From Bacillota bacterium (GTDB taxonomy: Bacteria > Bacillota_A > Clostridia > Clostridiales > Clostridiaceae): 31,997 nucleotides of DNA. The DNA lies in NCBI GenBank assembly GCA_021837545.1, contig JAKBFR010000015.1, positions 1-31,997 of the forward strand. Reading direction: 5' to 3'. The notes beneath the pieces were generated by a model that was not told the origin of the DNA, made no database searches, and saw only the letters and a list, made by a program, of their open reading frames with translations. Below, piece after piece: positions 24,541 through 31,997 of the stretch. The position numbers and the translations under genes are program-made. The number at the start of each line of letters is the position of its first letter. Within the stretch, counting starts at the first letter, position 1.

Positions 24541-25143
24541 CTACAACTTCTCTAAAAAGTTTTTTAACATTTCTGCTGTAATACCCCATATATTGTAATT
24601 TTCATATTTATAAAATAGAGACCTATAATTAGCTTCTCTAAATTTATAATTTTCTTTGTTAACAATTAAATCATATGGAAATTCTTCTGGTCTCTCAAAT
24701 TTTAATTTACTATTTACTTCTAAAGGTTCATGATTCAAAAGATAATTTAGCGGAACATAAAATACATGATCAACTTCACTTTCATTTATATTAATTTCCT
24801 CAATGTCTTCAATAATTCCTAAGTAAGGATGAATTATTATACCATCGTATCTAACCACAGTATCTAATTCTTTTATTATTTCAATATTTTTAATCCCTAA
24901 TTCTTCAAACATTTCTCTTAATGCTGTTCTTTTAGGTGTTTCATCATTATCTATTTTTCCACCTGGAAAACATATATCCCCGGGTTGACTATTCAATTTC
25001 TTTGCTCTTACTTCAAATAATATAAACACTTCATTATCTACTTTTACTAGTGGAATAATTATAGCTGATCTTTTCATTCTTTCCCAACCATTAATATAAT
25101 GTTTATTGTTTTTTACTTTATTTTTTATATCATTTATATTCAT
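24541..25143 (-). CDS. Nudix hydrolase, CoA pyrophosphatase-like
   Basis: The 200-residue protein has a complete Nudix box at 62-84 (GKIDNDE, seven residues, then REMFEELGI) that binds the divalent metal. The preceding VRAKKLNSQPGDICFPGG matches the extra motif of CoA pyrophosphatases (YeaB/NudL group), which split coenzyme A and derivatives into phosphopantetheine and 3',5'-ADP. AGGGGGAG lies 8-10 bases before the ATG, and a TATAAT at 25183-25188 may belong to its promoter. It is transcribed alone. The substrate is inferred from the family motif. Confidence 0.82.
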   Translation of the reverse strand: MNINDIKNKVKNNKHYINGWERMKRSAIIIPLVKVDNEVFILFEVRAKKLNSQPGDICFPGGKIDNDETPKRTALREMFEELGIKNIEIIKELDTVVRYDGIIIHPYLGIIEDIEEININESEVDHVFYVPLNYLLNHEPLEVNSKLKFERPEEFPYDLIVNKENYKFREANYRSLFYKYENYNIWGITAEMLKNFLEKL

Positions 25144-25250
25144 ATTCTATAATCTCCCCCTAACCAGTTATTGTATATTTATATTATATCAAATATTAAC
25201 TTTAAGAAATATATATTTAATACACTTAAGCTTTATGAGAAACAGACAAG

Positions 25251-25287
25251 GCTACCAAAATAAACTTTCTATGTTTATTGGGGTAGC
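25251..25287. terminator. Hairpin between exoA and the Nudix gene
   Basis: GCTACC / GGTAGC (25251-25256/25282-25287) encloses AATAAAC / GTTTATT (25259-25265/25273-25279), with a 7-base loop. A TTTTACTTTATTT run follows on the plus strand, while on the minus strand only CTTGTCTG follows. It lies downstream of exoA and probably ends that transcript, though the T-run is on the other strand. Confidence 0.45.
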
Positions 25288-25378
25288 TTTTACTTTATTT
25301 CAACCTCATCAACTTTAACGAGTACACGTACTATAAACTAATTCGCCTTCTCTATTTAAGTTTACGGTTTTATTCATA

Positions 25379-26137
25379 TTATAATTCAATAACTAATTCC
25401 ACTGGGCAATGATCTGAACCAATCACCTCCATATGAATTTTAGCATCCTTTAATTTATCTTTCAAACTATCTGAAACTAAAAAGTAATCTATTCTCCATC
25501 CCGCATTATTTGCCCTTGCATTAAATCTATATGACCACCATGAATATGCTTCTTCTTTATCAGGATAAAAATATCTATATGTATCTATAAATCCAGCAGC
25601 TAAAAGTTCAGTTATCTTACCTCTTTCCTCATCGCTAAATCCAGCATTTTTTCTATTACTCTTCGGATTTTTAAGGTCTATTTCATTGTGAGCAACATTT
25701 AAATCTCCACACACTATCACAGGTTTATTTTCTTCAAGAGACTTTAAGTATTTTCTAAAGACGTCTTCCCACACCATTCTATATTCAATTCGCTCTAATC
25801 CTTGTTTTGAGTTTGGAGTATAAACATTTACTAAATAGAATTCGTTAAATTCTAATGTAATTACTCGGCCTTCATTATCATGTTCTTCAATTCCCATACC
25901 TATTTTTACATTTAAAGGCTCTTCCTTTGTAAATACTGCTGTCCCTGAATACCCTTTTTTTTCTGCATAATTCCAGTAAGCTTTATATCCTTCTAATTCT
26001 AAATCTATTTGACCTTCTTGAAGTTTACTTTCTTGTATACAAAATATATCCGCATCTATTTCTTTAAAATATTCTACAAAACCCTTTTTTACACAAGCTC
26101 TTATTCCATTAACATTCCATGAAATTAATTTTTTCAC
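25379..26137 (-). CDS. exoA: Exodeoxyribonuclease III / AP endonuclease
   Basis: The 252-residue enzyme belongs to the endonuclease/exonuclease/phosphatase superfamily and repairs abasic sites and 3' blocks in DNA. Catalytic motifs are visible: SWNVNGIRA at the N-terminus, metal-binding Glu36 in IQESK, GDLNVAH near 143-149, WRIDYFL near 218-224, and GSDHCPV near the C-terminus. The start is GTG at 26137, with AGGAGG 8 bases upstream. It is a stand-alone housekeeping gene. Confidence 0.95.
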   Translation of the reverse strand: MKKLISWNVNGIRACVKKGFVEYFKEIDADIFCIQESKLQEGQIDLELEGYKAYWNYAEKKGYSGTAVFTKEEPLNVKIGMGIEEHDNEGRVITLEFNEFYLVNVYTPNSKQGLERIEYRMVWEDVFRKYLKSLEENKPVIVCGDLNVAHNEIDLKNPKSNRKNAGFSDEERGKITELLAAGFIDTYRYFYPDKEEAYSWWSYRFNARANNAGWRIDYFLVSDSLKDKLKDAKIHMEVIGSDHCPVELVIEL

Positions 26138-26298
26138 TTATATATCCTCCTATCCTTTTACCCGTAATAATTTCTATATAATAACAATTATTATATAACA
26201 TTTCGAAATTTTTATCTATATTTTTTTAATCTAAAATCATTTTATCTTTTCTCGTTCTCTATATCATGATTTTGACACTTTGTAAAAAGTTCTTGGTT

Positions 26299-26315
26299 GC
26301 GCTTCGCGCTTTTTT
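26299..26315. terminator. Small GC hairpin with T-run, possible terminator remnant
   Basis: GCGC-TTC-GCGC (26299-26302/26306-26309) is followed on the plus strand by six T residues. No plus-strand gene lies upstream that would need it. It sits in the 298-bp gap between exoA and the prenyltransferase-like gene, where I see nothing else definite. Confidence 0.25.
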
Positions 26316-26435
26316 CATTTGTATGTATTTTTTTTACTTAATTGGTTATACTCTTTAAAGCAATACTAAGGTATAAAAAATCATTTGCCACTAGATTAGG
26401 GCTGAATTAATTAAATTGAGGGGTGAAATAAAATT

Positions 26436-27077
26436 ATGAGAATACCAAAACATATAGGTATTATTCCAGATGGCAATAGACGTTGGGCTTTATCCAATGA
26501 ATTAAGTAAAGATAAAGGATATGATCATGGAATAAATCCCGGACTACAAGTTTTCAAATTATGTCAAAAAGAAAATGTTCAGGAAGTAACATTTTACGGA
26601 TTTACAATAGATAATACCAAACGTCCTAAGGAACAAAAAGAAGCATTCATAAAAGCTTGTATCGATTCAGTTATGCTTTTAACAAAAGAAAACTGTGAAA
26701 TATTAGTTTTAGGAAATACACAATCTAGTTGTTTTCCTAAAGAATTATTACCTTTTACTACTAGACAAAAATTTGGCATAGGTGGAATTAAAGCGAATTT
26801 TTTAATTAATTACGGTTGGGAATGGGATCTAAACTTATTGAAAAACAATGATACTTCAAAAAAGCACATTCAGCCATATTTACATTCAAAGAATATTTCT
26901 AGAATAGATCTCATAATAAGATGGGGTGGTAGAAGACGATTAAGCGGTTTGTTGCCAGTTCAATCAGTTTATTCAGATTTTTATATTTTAGATGATTATT
27001 GGCCAGATTTCAAAGAAAAGGATTTTTATACTGCACTTTCTTGGTACAATGAACAAGATGTTACTCTTGGTGGCTAA
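26436..27077 (+). CDS. Undecaprenyl diphosphate synthase-family protein, atypical
   Basis: This 213-residue homolog of cis-prenyltransferases is shorter than the usual 240-255. Conserved parts are HIGIIPDGNRRWA (6-18, with the metal Asp at 12), YGFTIDNTKRPKEQ (54-67), and the C-terminal isopentenyl-diphosphate site RWGGRRRLSG (162-171) with YSDFY and WPDF. Compared with E. coli UppS, the Glu at position 198 is Arg here (166) and Glu213 is Asp (181); Arg194, Arg200 and Ser202 equivalents remain. It may be an accessory or altered-specificity enzyme, not the essential UppS, which in most clostridia is encoded beside cdsA and frr. GAGGGGTG lies upstream of the ATG. Activity is not certain. Confidence 0.75.
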   Translation: MRIPKHIGIIPDGNRRWALSNELSKDKGYDHGINPGLQVFKLCQKENVQEVTFYGFTIDNTKRPKEQKEAFIKACIDSVMLLTKENCEILVLGNTQSSCFPKELLPFTTRQKFGIGGIKANFLINYGWEWDLNLLKNNDTSKKHIQPYLHSKNISRIDLIIRWGGRRRLSGLLPVQSVYSDFYILDDYWPDFKEKDFYTALSWYNEQDVTLGG

Positions 27078-27109
27078 TAAATTCTGACATCTTTAAAACA
27101 TTAATCTTT

Positions 27110-27138
27110 TTGTACTCCGATATAAATTATGTTATCAT
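27110..27138 (+). promoter_or_regulatory. Candidate promoter of the DUF1294 gene
   Basis: TTGTAC (27110-27115) and TATCAT (27133-27138) are separated by 17 bp, and the gene starts 39 bp further on. It would make this gene independent of the prenyltransferase-like gene. Confidence 0.45.
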
Positions 27139-27177
27139 GTTAATAAATTATATTATTTATATATTGGAGTGAAAAGC

Positions 27178-27447
27178 ATGCTTAAAATTATTTTAACCTA
27201 TTTATTTATCATTAACTTGCTTGGTTTCTTTATTATGCTTATAGATAAGCAAAGAGCTATTCATAAAGAATGGAGAATCCCTGAAAAGACTCTTATAGGA
27301 ATTTCTTTTTTTGGAGGGGCTATTGGTATGCTACTCGGAATGTCTAGTTTTAGACATAAAACAAAGCATAAGAAGTTTACAATCGGAGTTCCGTTTATAC
27401 TTCTTATGCAGATTTTTTTAGCTATATTATATTTTAAAGCGTATTAA
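27178..27447 (+). CDS. DUF1294 small membrane protein
   Basis: The 89-residue protein has an N-terminal hydrophobic segment (about 2-20), a short polar loop with MLIDKQRAI and WRIPEKTL, a Gly-rich hydrophobic stretch ([10 protein letters not shown]), then a HKTKHKKF loop and a C-terminal hydrophobic segment. This is the usual layout of DUF1294 (YdfR/YwnE-like short proteins), whose function is unknown. The ATG at 27178 is preferred, with TTGGAGTG just upstream; an in-frame GTG at 27169 lies inside that site. The 3' end overlaps the convergent metA gene by 14 bp. Confidence 0.82.
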   Translation: MLKIILTYLFIINLLGFFIMLIDKQRAIHKEWRIPEKTLIGISFFGGAIGMLLGMSSFRHKTKHKKFTIGVPFILLMQIFLAILYFKAY

Positions 27448-28348
27448 GATCATAAGGTGTATTTTGATACACACAATAATTCAGCCAATTTCCAAAAACT
27501 ATACTTGCAGGACCTCTCCATATATATTGAGGGGTTTCATTTACGTCATCATTTTTGAAATAGTTTTTAGGTAGTGCTATATTATCACCCTTTTCTTTAT
27601 CTCTTATATACTCATCTTTTAATGTATTTCTATCATATTCCATATGACCTGTTATAAATACATTTCTTCTATTCTTTGTTGCTGCAATAAATACTCCAGC
27701 ATCTTCTGATTCAGACAAAATTTCAAGTTCCTGATTTTTTTCTATATCTTCACGTCTAACTTCAGTATGTCTAGAATGAGGTGCATAAAACACATCATCT
27801 AAGCCTCTTGTAAGATCAGCTTTTTCATCATTTACTCCATGTGAAAATATTCCAAACATTTTTTCTTTTAAATCGTATTTAGGTATATTATAGTGATAAT
27901 ACAAGCCAGCTTGGGCTGCCCAGCAAATATGAACAGTTGAAAATACATTAGTTTTGCTCCAATCCATTATTTCAGTAAGCTCTTTCCAATATGTAACATC
28001 TTCAAATTCCATTTGTTCAACTGGAGCTCCAGTTACTATAAGTCCATCAAATTTTTCATGTTTTATATCATCAAAATAACTATAAAATTTATTTAAATGT
28101 TCTGATGGTGTATTCTGAGAAATATAACTTTTAGTTTGAATCAATGTTATTTCTACTTGTAATGGTGTATTAGACAAATATCTAAGTAATTGATTTTCTG
28201 TTACTATTTTTTTAGGCATTAAATTAAGAATTGCTATTTTCAATGGCCTTATATCTTGAGTATTAGCCCTCTCATTATTCATAATGAATATATTTTCATT
28301 AGATAAAACCTGAAATGCAGGCAATTCTATAGGAATCTTTATTGGCAT
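27434..28348 (-). CDS. metA: Homoserine O-acetyltransferase (MetA family)
   Basis: The 304-residue enzyme activates homoserine for methionine synthesis. The catalytic triad residues fall at the classical numbers: Cys142 in HICWAAQAG, His235 and Glu237 in GHMEYD. Residue 111 is Glu (TGAPVE); in this family Glu111 selects acetyl-CoA and Gly111 succinyl-CoA, so the product is predicted to be O-acetylhomoserine despite the common name succinyltransferase. I chose the ATG at 28348 ([11 protein letters not shown], the normal family N-terminus), with AGGGG about 9 bases upstream. The reading frame is open further upstream to 28435 but only from a TTG without support. Confidence 0.93.
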   Translation of the reverse strand: MPIKIPIELPAFQVLSNENIFIMNNERANTQDIRPLKIAILNLMPKKIVTENQLLRYLSNTPLQVEITLIQTKSYISQNTPSEHLNKFYSYFDDIKHEKFDGLIVTGAPVEQMEFEDVTYWKELTEIMDWSKTNVFSTVHICWAAQAGLYYHYNIPKYDLKEKMFGIFSHGVNDEKADLTRGLDDVFYAPHSRHTEVRREDIEKNQELEILSESEDAGVFIAATKNRRNVFITGHMEYDRNTLKDEYIRDKEKGDNIALPKNYFKNDDVNETPQYIWRGPASIVFGNWLNYCVYQNTPYDLNTL

Positions 28349-28455
28349 TCCTAAAGTCCCCTTTCTATTTAAATATTTATTTAACAACATTAATTGTTTA
28401 ATTATTGCAATTATGCATGTGAATAAAAACAACAAGTCAAAGATGCATTATAACT

Positions 28456-28483
28456 ATTATATCAAAATTCTATCCCTTATCAA
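28456..28483 (-). promoter_or_regulatory. Candidate metA promoter
   Basis: On the minus strand, TTGATA (28478-28483) and TATAAT (28456-28461) are separated by 16 bp. The start is near 28449 and the leader about 100 bases. I see no SAM riboswitch pattern or terminator in this leader, so regulation of metA is not evident from the sequence. Confidence 0.6.
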
Positions 28484-28724
28484 CATTCTAATTAATTTTC
28501 TTCACTGAATTTGTATGAATTTACCTACTAAAGGTAACTAATATTAATATATGTTATGACTTTTGTTTAATTTAAATTACACAATTGATCATTTATAAAA
28601 ATTTAACCCTATAAATTCATATTTTAATATTAATTTGTATGTACAATTATTAATTTTTCATTTTTTCATACTTTGCAATGAAATAATCAAAATGAACATT
28701 TACCACGCTACAAGTATGAAAGTC

Positions 28725-28754
28725 TTACAATTATATTTATGATATACTTATAAT
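28725..28754 (+). promoter_or_regulatory. Candidate promoter of the lactonase-like gene
   Basis: TTACAA (28725-28730) and a perfect TATAAT (28749-28754) are separated by 18 bp. The start is near 28761 and the leader about 70 bases, containing two purine-rich patches. The remaining part of the 28349-28832 gap, between about 28484 and 28724, shows only A+T-rich sequence. Confidence 0.5.
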
Positions 28755-28832
28755 ATATGAAACTTAGCTTCAGGGGGAGTTTTACACTGGCTAGACATCA
28801 TATAATATACAACTACAAAGGGGGCATACATA

Positions 28833-29891
28833 ATGGTATTGAAACAAAATATTATAGTTGGATTTATTGGAACTTATACAAAAAACAAAAGTAAAGGAAT
28901 TTACAGGATTAATTTTGATATAACTTCTGGTAAAATTCAAAAAAATAATTTAGCTTATGAAATAGAGAATCCTACATATTTATCCATTGATAAAGTACTG
29001 CATATTATTTATTCTGTTTGCAAAATTGGTGAAGAGTCTGGGGTGTCATCATTTAAATATTGGGAAGAAGATGATAAATTACACTTAATAAATTCTACTC
29101 TTTTAGAAGAAAAACCACCTTGTCACTTAAGTATAAGTAATAGCAAACAAATATTAATTTCATCAAACTATCATGAAAATAAAATGCTTATCTATAATAC
29201 TTTAGATGGCTTAATATTAAATTCTCCTATGCTCGGAAGTCATAGCGGTTGTAGCATAAATATTTCAAGACAAGAAAAACCGCACATTCATTGTTCTATG
29301 TTTACAGCTGATGAAAAATATATTGTATCCATTGATTTAGGTATTGATAAAATGATAGTTTCAACCTTAGAGGATAATAAGCTTGTTCAAAGAGATTACC
29401 TTAGTTACACCTTTCCAGCTGGGACTGGTCCAAGACATATAACTTATTCAAAGTCAAAACCTTATTATTATGTCTTAAGTGAGCTAACTTCTGAAATTTT
29501 TGCTTTTAAATATAACTCAGAATCGGAAATTCCTTTTAAAAATATCCAAATTTTAAGCAGTTTACCTAACGATTATAAAGGTAAAAAAGGGGGAGCTGCT
29601 ATACGTATTCATAAAAACAATAAATTTTTATACACTTCAGATAGAGGGAATAATTCACTAAGTTTATTTTTTATAAGCCAAGATGATGGAAAATTAAAAT
29701 ATATAGATACTTTTTATTGCAACGGAGATTCACCTCGAGATTTTCAATTGGATCCAACAGGTAACTTCTTACTTTGCGCTAACGAAAACTCCGATAATAT
29801 ATCTATATTTTCTATTAATCAAACAACAGGTGTATTAACATTTATTAACTCAGAAACTATTCCAACACCTACGTGTATAGAATTTGTTTAA
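28833..29891 (+). CDS. Lactonase, seven-bladed beta-propeller family (6-phosphogluconolactonase-like)
   Basis: The 352-residue protein belongs to the YbhE/Pgl-type propeller family. Family hallmarks include GTYTKNKSKGIYRINFD near the N-terminus, ENPTYLSIDK, FPAGTGPRHITYS in the middle, and FLYTSDRGNNSLSLF and GDSPRDFQLDPTGNFLLCANENSDNISIF near the C-terminus. There is no signal peptide. Members hydrolyse 6-phosphogluconolactone or related sugar lactones, but many have unproven activity. AAAGGGGG precedes the ATG. It has its own promoter-like sequence and a terminator, so it is monocistronic. Clostridia often lack the oxidative pentose phosphate branch, so the true substrate is uncertain. Confidence 0.82.
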   Translation: MVLKQNIIVGFIGTYTKNKSKGIYRINFDITSGKIQKNNLAYEIENPTYLSIDKVLHIIYSVCKIGEESGVSSFKYWEEDDKLHLINSTLLEEKPPCHLSISNSKQILISSNYHENKMLIYNTLDGLILNSPMLGSHSGCSINISRQEKPHIHCSMFTADEKYIVSIDLGIDKMIVSTLEDNKLVQRDYLSYTFPAGTGPRHITYSKSKPYYYVLSELTSEIFAFKYNSESEIPFKNIQILSSLPNDYKGKKGGAAIRIHKNNKFLYTSDRGNNSLSLFFISQDDGKLKYIDTFYCNGDSPRDFQLDPTGNFLLCANENSDNISIFSINQTTGVLTFINSETIPTPTCIEFV

Positions 29892-29923
29892 TTATATGTG
29901 AATTTCAGTCCTTTTTTACAAAG

Positions 29924-29971
29924 TTTTTTAAGCCTTCTAATAGCAAAATTGCTATTAGAAGGCTTAAAAAA
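29924..29971. terminator. Strong bidirectional terminator
   Basis: Two perfectly complementary 23-base arms (29924-29946 and 29949-29971) have six T at one outer end and six A at the other. The stem holds the sequence AAGCCTTCTAATAGCAA. It lies between the convergent lactonase-like and YgiQ genes and serves both. Confidence 0.92.
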
Positions 29972-29979
29972 GTGAATTC

Positions 29980-31997
29980 TTATTTACGTTTAGATTTATT
30001 TCTTGTACTAGATTTCCCTTTACCTATTGGAGTACTTTTTCCTCTGCTAGTTTGTATTTTATCTGTATGTCTGCTTTCATTCTTACCTTTGTATTTGCCT
30101 TCATTTTTATCTTTAAACTTTCCCTGTGCATATGAGCTTTTGTCATTTGGTTTTGCAGTTTTATTTCTAATTTTTTCTTCAGTAGCTCCAGTCCTTTTAT
30201 GCGCGTTATTCTTATTATTTTCTCCTTGAACTTGGTTTTCCCTATATCTATTAGTGCTACCATGATTCTTATCTCTTATAAGACACTTAGGATCATTACC
30301 AATCAAATCAGTTCTGCCCGCTTCAGTTAATGCTTCATATACTAATGTATAATACTTTGGGTTTTTAAATTGAAGAAGTGCTCTTTGCATAGCTTTTTCA
30401 TGCTTAGTCTTTGGAACATAAACTTCTTTCATAGTCATAGGATCAAGCCCTGTATAATACATTGTTGTAGCAAACGTACCTGGTGTTGGATAAAAATCTT
30501 GTACTTGCTCTGGTCTATAATTTATATCTCTCAAATATTCTGCAAGCTCAATAGCGCAATCTAATGTACTTCCTGGATGTGATGACATTAAGTACGGAAT
30601 TACGTATTGTTTCTTACCAATCTTTTTTGTTATTTTTTCAAACTTAGCTACAAATTTATCATATGTTTCCCCTGCTGGCTTACCCATATACTTTAGAACT
30701 TGTTTTGAGACATGTTCCGGGGCTACCTTTAACTTTCCACTTACATGATGTTCAACTAATTCTTTGAAAAACGTATCATCTTTATCAGCCATTATATAAT
30801 CATATCTAAGTCCTGAACGTACAAATGCCTTTTTAACACCTGGAACTTCTCTTATGGCTCTAAGTAAATCTAAATATTCACTATGATCCACATCCATGTT
30901 TTTACAAACTCCTGGTGATAAACATTCTTTTGCGATGCAAGCACCAAATGCTAGTTGTTTGCTACATGCAGGTTTTCTAAAGTTTGCTGTAGGGCCCCCA
31001 ACATCATGTATGTATCCTTTGAAATCAGACATATGTGTAATTTCTTCAACTTCTTGTAATATTGATTCCTTACTTCTGCTTTGAACAACTCTACCTTGAT
31101 GAAATGTTATAGCACAAAACTTACAGTCACCAAAACAGCCTCTTGAACTTACTGTACTAAACTTAACTTCTTCAATTGCAGCTATTCCACCTTGACTTTC
31201 ATATATAGGATGATAATTTCTCATATATGGAAGTGCATAAACTTCATCTAATTCCTCTCTATTTAAAGGTGCTTCAGGCTTATTTTGAACTACATATTTA
31301 TTCCCATACTTTTGTACAATAATATTTCCTCTTACTGAGTCTTGTTCCTGATACTCAACTTTACTAGCTTCTGCATATTTATATCTATCTGCACAAACTT
31401 CTTTATAAGAAGGAATTTCAATATAATCCTGCACGTCTTCCAAACTTTCTGTGGCATAACAAGTACCTCTTACATAAGTTATGTCCTTTGCAGCTACTCC
31501 ATTTTTCAAACTTTCTGCTATTGCTACAATTGGTTTTTCACCCATACCATAAATTAAAAGATCTGCTGTGCTATCAATAAGCATTGATTTTCTTACTTTA
31601 TCACTCCAATAGTCATAATGAGCGAACCTTCTAAGACTAGCTTCAATTCCCCCTATTACAATATTAATATCCTTATAAGCTTCTCTTATCTTATTACAAT
31701 AAACAATAGTAGCTCTATCAGGTCTAAGTCCCATCTTTCCACCTGGAGAATAAAGATCTTTTTCTCTTAACTTCTTACTTACAGTATAATGGTTAACCAT
31801 AGAATCCATATTTCCTGCATTAACTAAAAATCCATATTTAGGTCTTCCAAGTTTCTGAAAATCATAATTAGTCTTCCATTCAGGTTGAGCTATTATTCCT
31901 ACCTTGTATCCATGTTTTTCAAGAACCCTTGAAATAATTGAAGTTCCAAAACTATGATGATCTATATATGCATCAGCTGTAACAATTATAAAGTCTA
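29980..31997 (-). CDS. YgiQ-family radical SAM protein (N-terminus beyond the window)
   Basis: 671 residues are visible and the reading frame continues past the right edge, so the true start is not seen. An internal ATG at 31809 is not the start: the preceding residues ([17 protein letters not shown] and VGIIAQPEW) are standard YgiQ sequence. The radical SAM cluster motif CFGDCKFC (Cx3Cx2C) is about 287 residues into the visible part. The family's own chemistry is unknown; it is expected to bind a 4Fe-4S cluster and SAM. The last 95 or so residues are a Lys/Asn/Gly-rich, low-complexity basic tail that looks disordered. The gene ends 9 bp before the shared terminator. Confidence 0.92.
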   Translation of the reverse strand, partial: DFIIVTADAYIDHHSFGTSIISRVLEKHGYKVGIIAQPEWKTNYDFQKLGRPKYGFLVNAGNMDSMVNHYTVSKKLREKDLYSPGGKMGLRPDRATIVYCNKIREAYKDINIVIGGIEASLRRFAHYDYWSDKVRKSMLIDSTADLLIYGMGEKPIVAIAESLKNGVAAKDITYVRGTCYATESLEDVQDYIEIPSYKEVCADRYKYAEASKVEYQEQDSVRGNIIVQKYGNKYVVQNKPEAPLNREELDEVYALPYMRNYHPIYESQGGIAAIEEVKFSTVSSRGCFGDCKFCAITFHQGRVVQSRSKESILQEVEEITHMSDFKGYIHDVGGPTANFRKPACSKQLAFGACIAKECLSPGVCKNMDVDHSEYLDLLRAIREVPGVKKAFVRSGLRYDYIMADKDDTFFKELVEHHVSGKLKVAPEHVSKQVLKYMGKPAGETYDKFVAKFEKITKKIGKKQYVIPYLMSSHPGSTLDCAIELAEYLRDINYRPEQVQDFYPTPGTFATTMYYTGLDPMTMKEVYVPKTKHEKAMQRALLQFKNPKYYTLVYEALTEAGRTDLIGNDPKCLIRDKNHGSTNRYRENQVQGENNKNNAHKRTGATEEKIRNKTAKPNDKSSYAQGKFKDKNEGKYKGKNESRHTDKIQTSRGKSTPIGKGKSSTRNKSKRK

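Noticed and set aside
28349..28435. N-terminal extension of MetA to 28435
   Set aside because: The extension begins with TTG without a ribosome-binding site. The family N-terminus MPIKIP with a good AGGGG site begins at 28348, and the active-site numbering fits that start exactly.
28349..28449. SAM-I riboswitch or T-box in the metA leader
   Set aside because: The leader is A+T-rich, lacks the conserved GC stems and any terminator hairpin, and is only about 100 bases long.
30024..30263. Lys-rich 79-residue open frame on the minus strand within the ygiQ 3' end
   Set aside because: It overlaps the lysine-rich tail of ygiQ in another frame; the purine-rich codons make both frames open. No ribosome-binding site of its own.
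1..31997. CRISPR arrays, tRNA or rRNA genes, prophage or transposase genes
   Set aside because: No regularly spaced direct repeats, no cloverleaf or rRNA-like sequence, and no integrase or transposase reading frame were seen by eye.

Overview
The window is AT-rich, has clostridial ribosome-binding sites (GGAGG or AGGGG type, with several TTG or GTG starts), and encodes Firmicutes-type proteins throughout. The gene content and order (XylFII-LytS-YesN sensor, xylFGH, xylB, ROK-type xylR) match the xylose locus of solventogenic Clostridium, close to C. beijerinckii or a relative. This assignment rests on recognised protein families, not on a database search.

Positions 1-22,018, all on the minus strand, form a xylose and xylo-oligosaccharide island. 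In transcription order it starts with a three-gene xylose sensor (xylFII, lytS, yesN), followed by the xylose ABC importer xylFGH. Next comes an operon for an oligosaccharide ABC importer (binding protein and two permeases, no ATPase), a YesM-type kinase, an AraC-type response regulator, a GH30 enzyme and a GH3 enzyme. The island ends with xylulokinase, a ROK repressor, and the first 28 codons of a small transaldolase. The inferred logic is that outside sugar is sensed at the membrane. Xylose and short xylan oligomers are then imported, oligomers are cut in the cytoplasm by GH30 and GH3, xylulose is phosphorylated, and the product enters the non-oxidative pentose phosphate route. No xylose isomerase gene and no ATPase for the oligosaccharide importer are in the window. 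They must be supplied from elsewhere.

A methyl-accepting chemotaxis protein (plus strand) is divergent from the sensor operon. Good sigma-A-like promoters for each direction sit back to back, about 17 bp apart. This suggests chemotaxis and xylose sensing are expressed together.

From about 24,300 onward the region is ordinary chromosome: a CoA-type Nudix hydrolase, exodeoxyribonuclease III, an atypical cis-prenyltransferase homolog, a DUF1294 membrane protein, MetA (with the acetyl-CoA-type Glu111), a seven-bladed lactonase-like protein, and a YgiQ radical SAM protein running off the right edge. I found no rRNA, tRNA, CRISPR array, prophage or transposase gene. There is one short inverted-repeat element, possibly a MITE, that also looks like a terminator.

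The most informative non-coding features are the xylF promoter region (14-bp palindrome, promoter, cre-like site), a long hairpin in the xylFII leader, hairpins after both solute-binding-protein genes, a duplicated terminator sequence, and an unexplained three-stem structure upstream of the xylB promoter.
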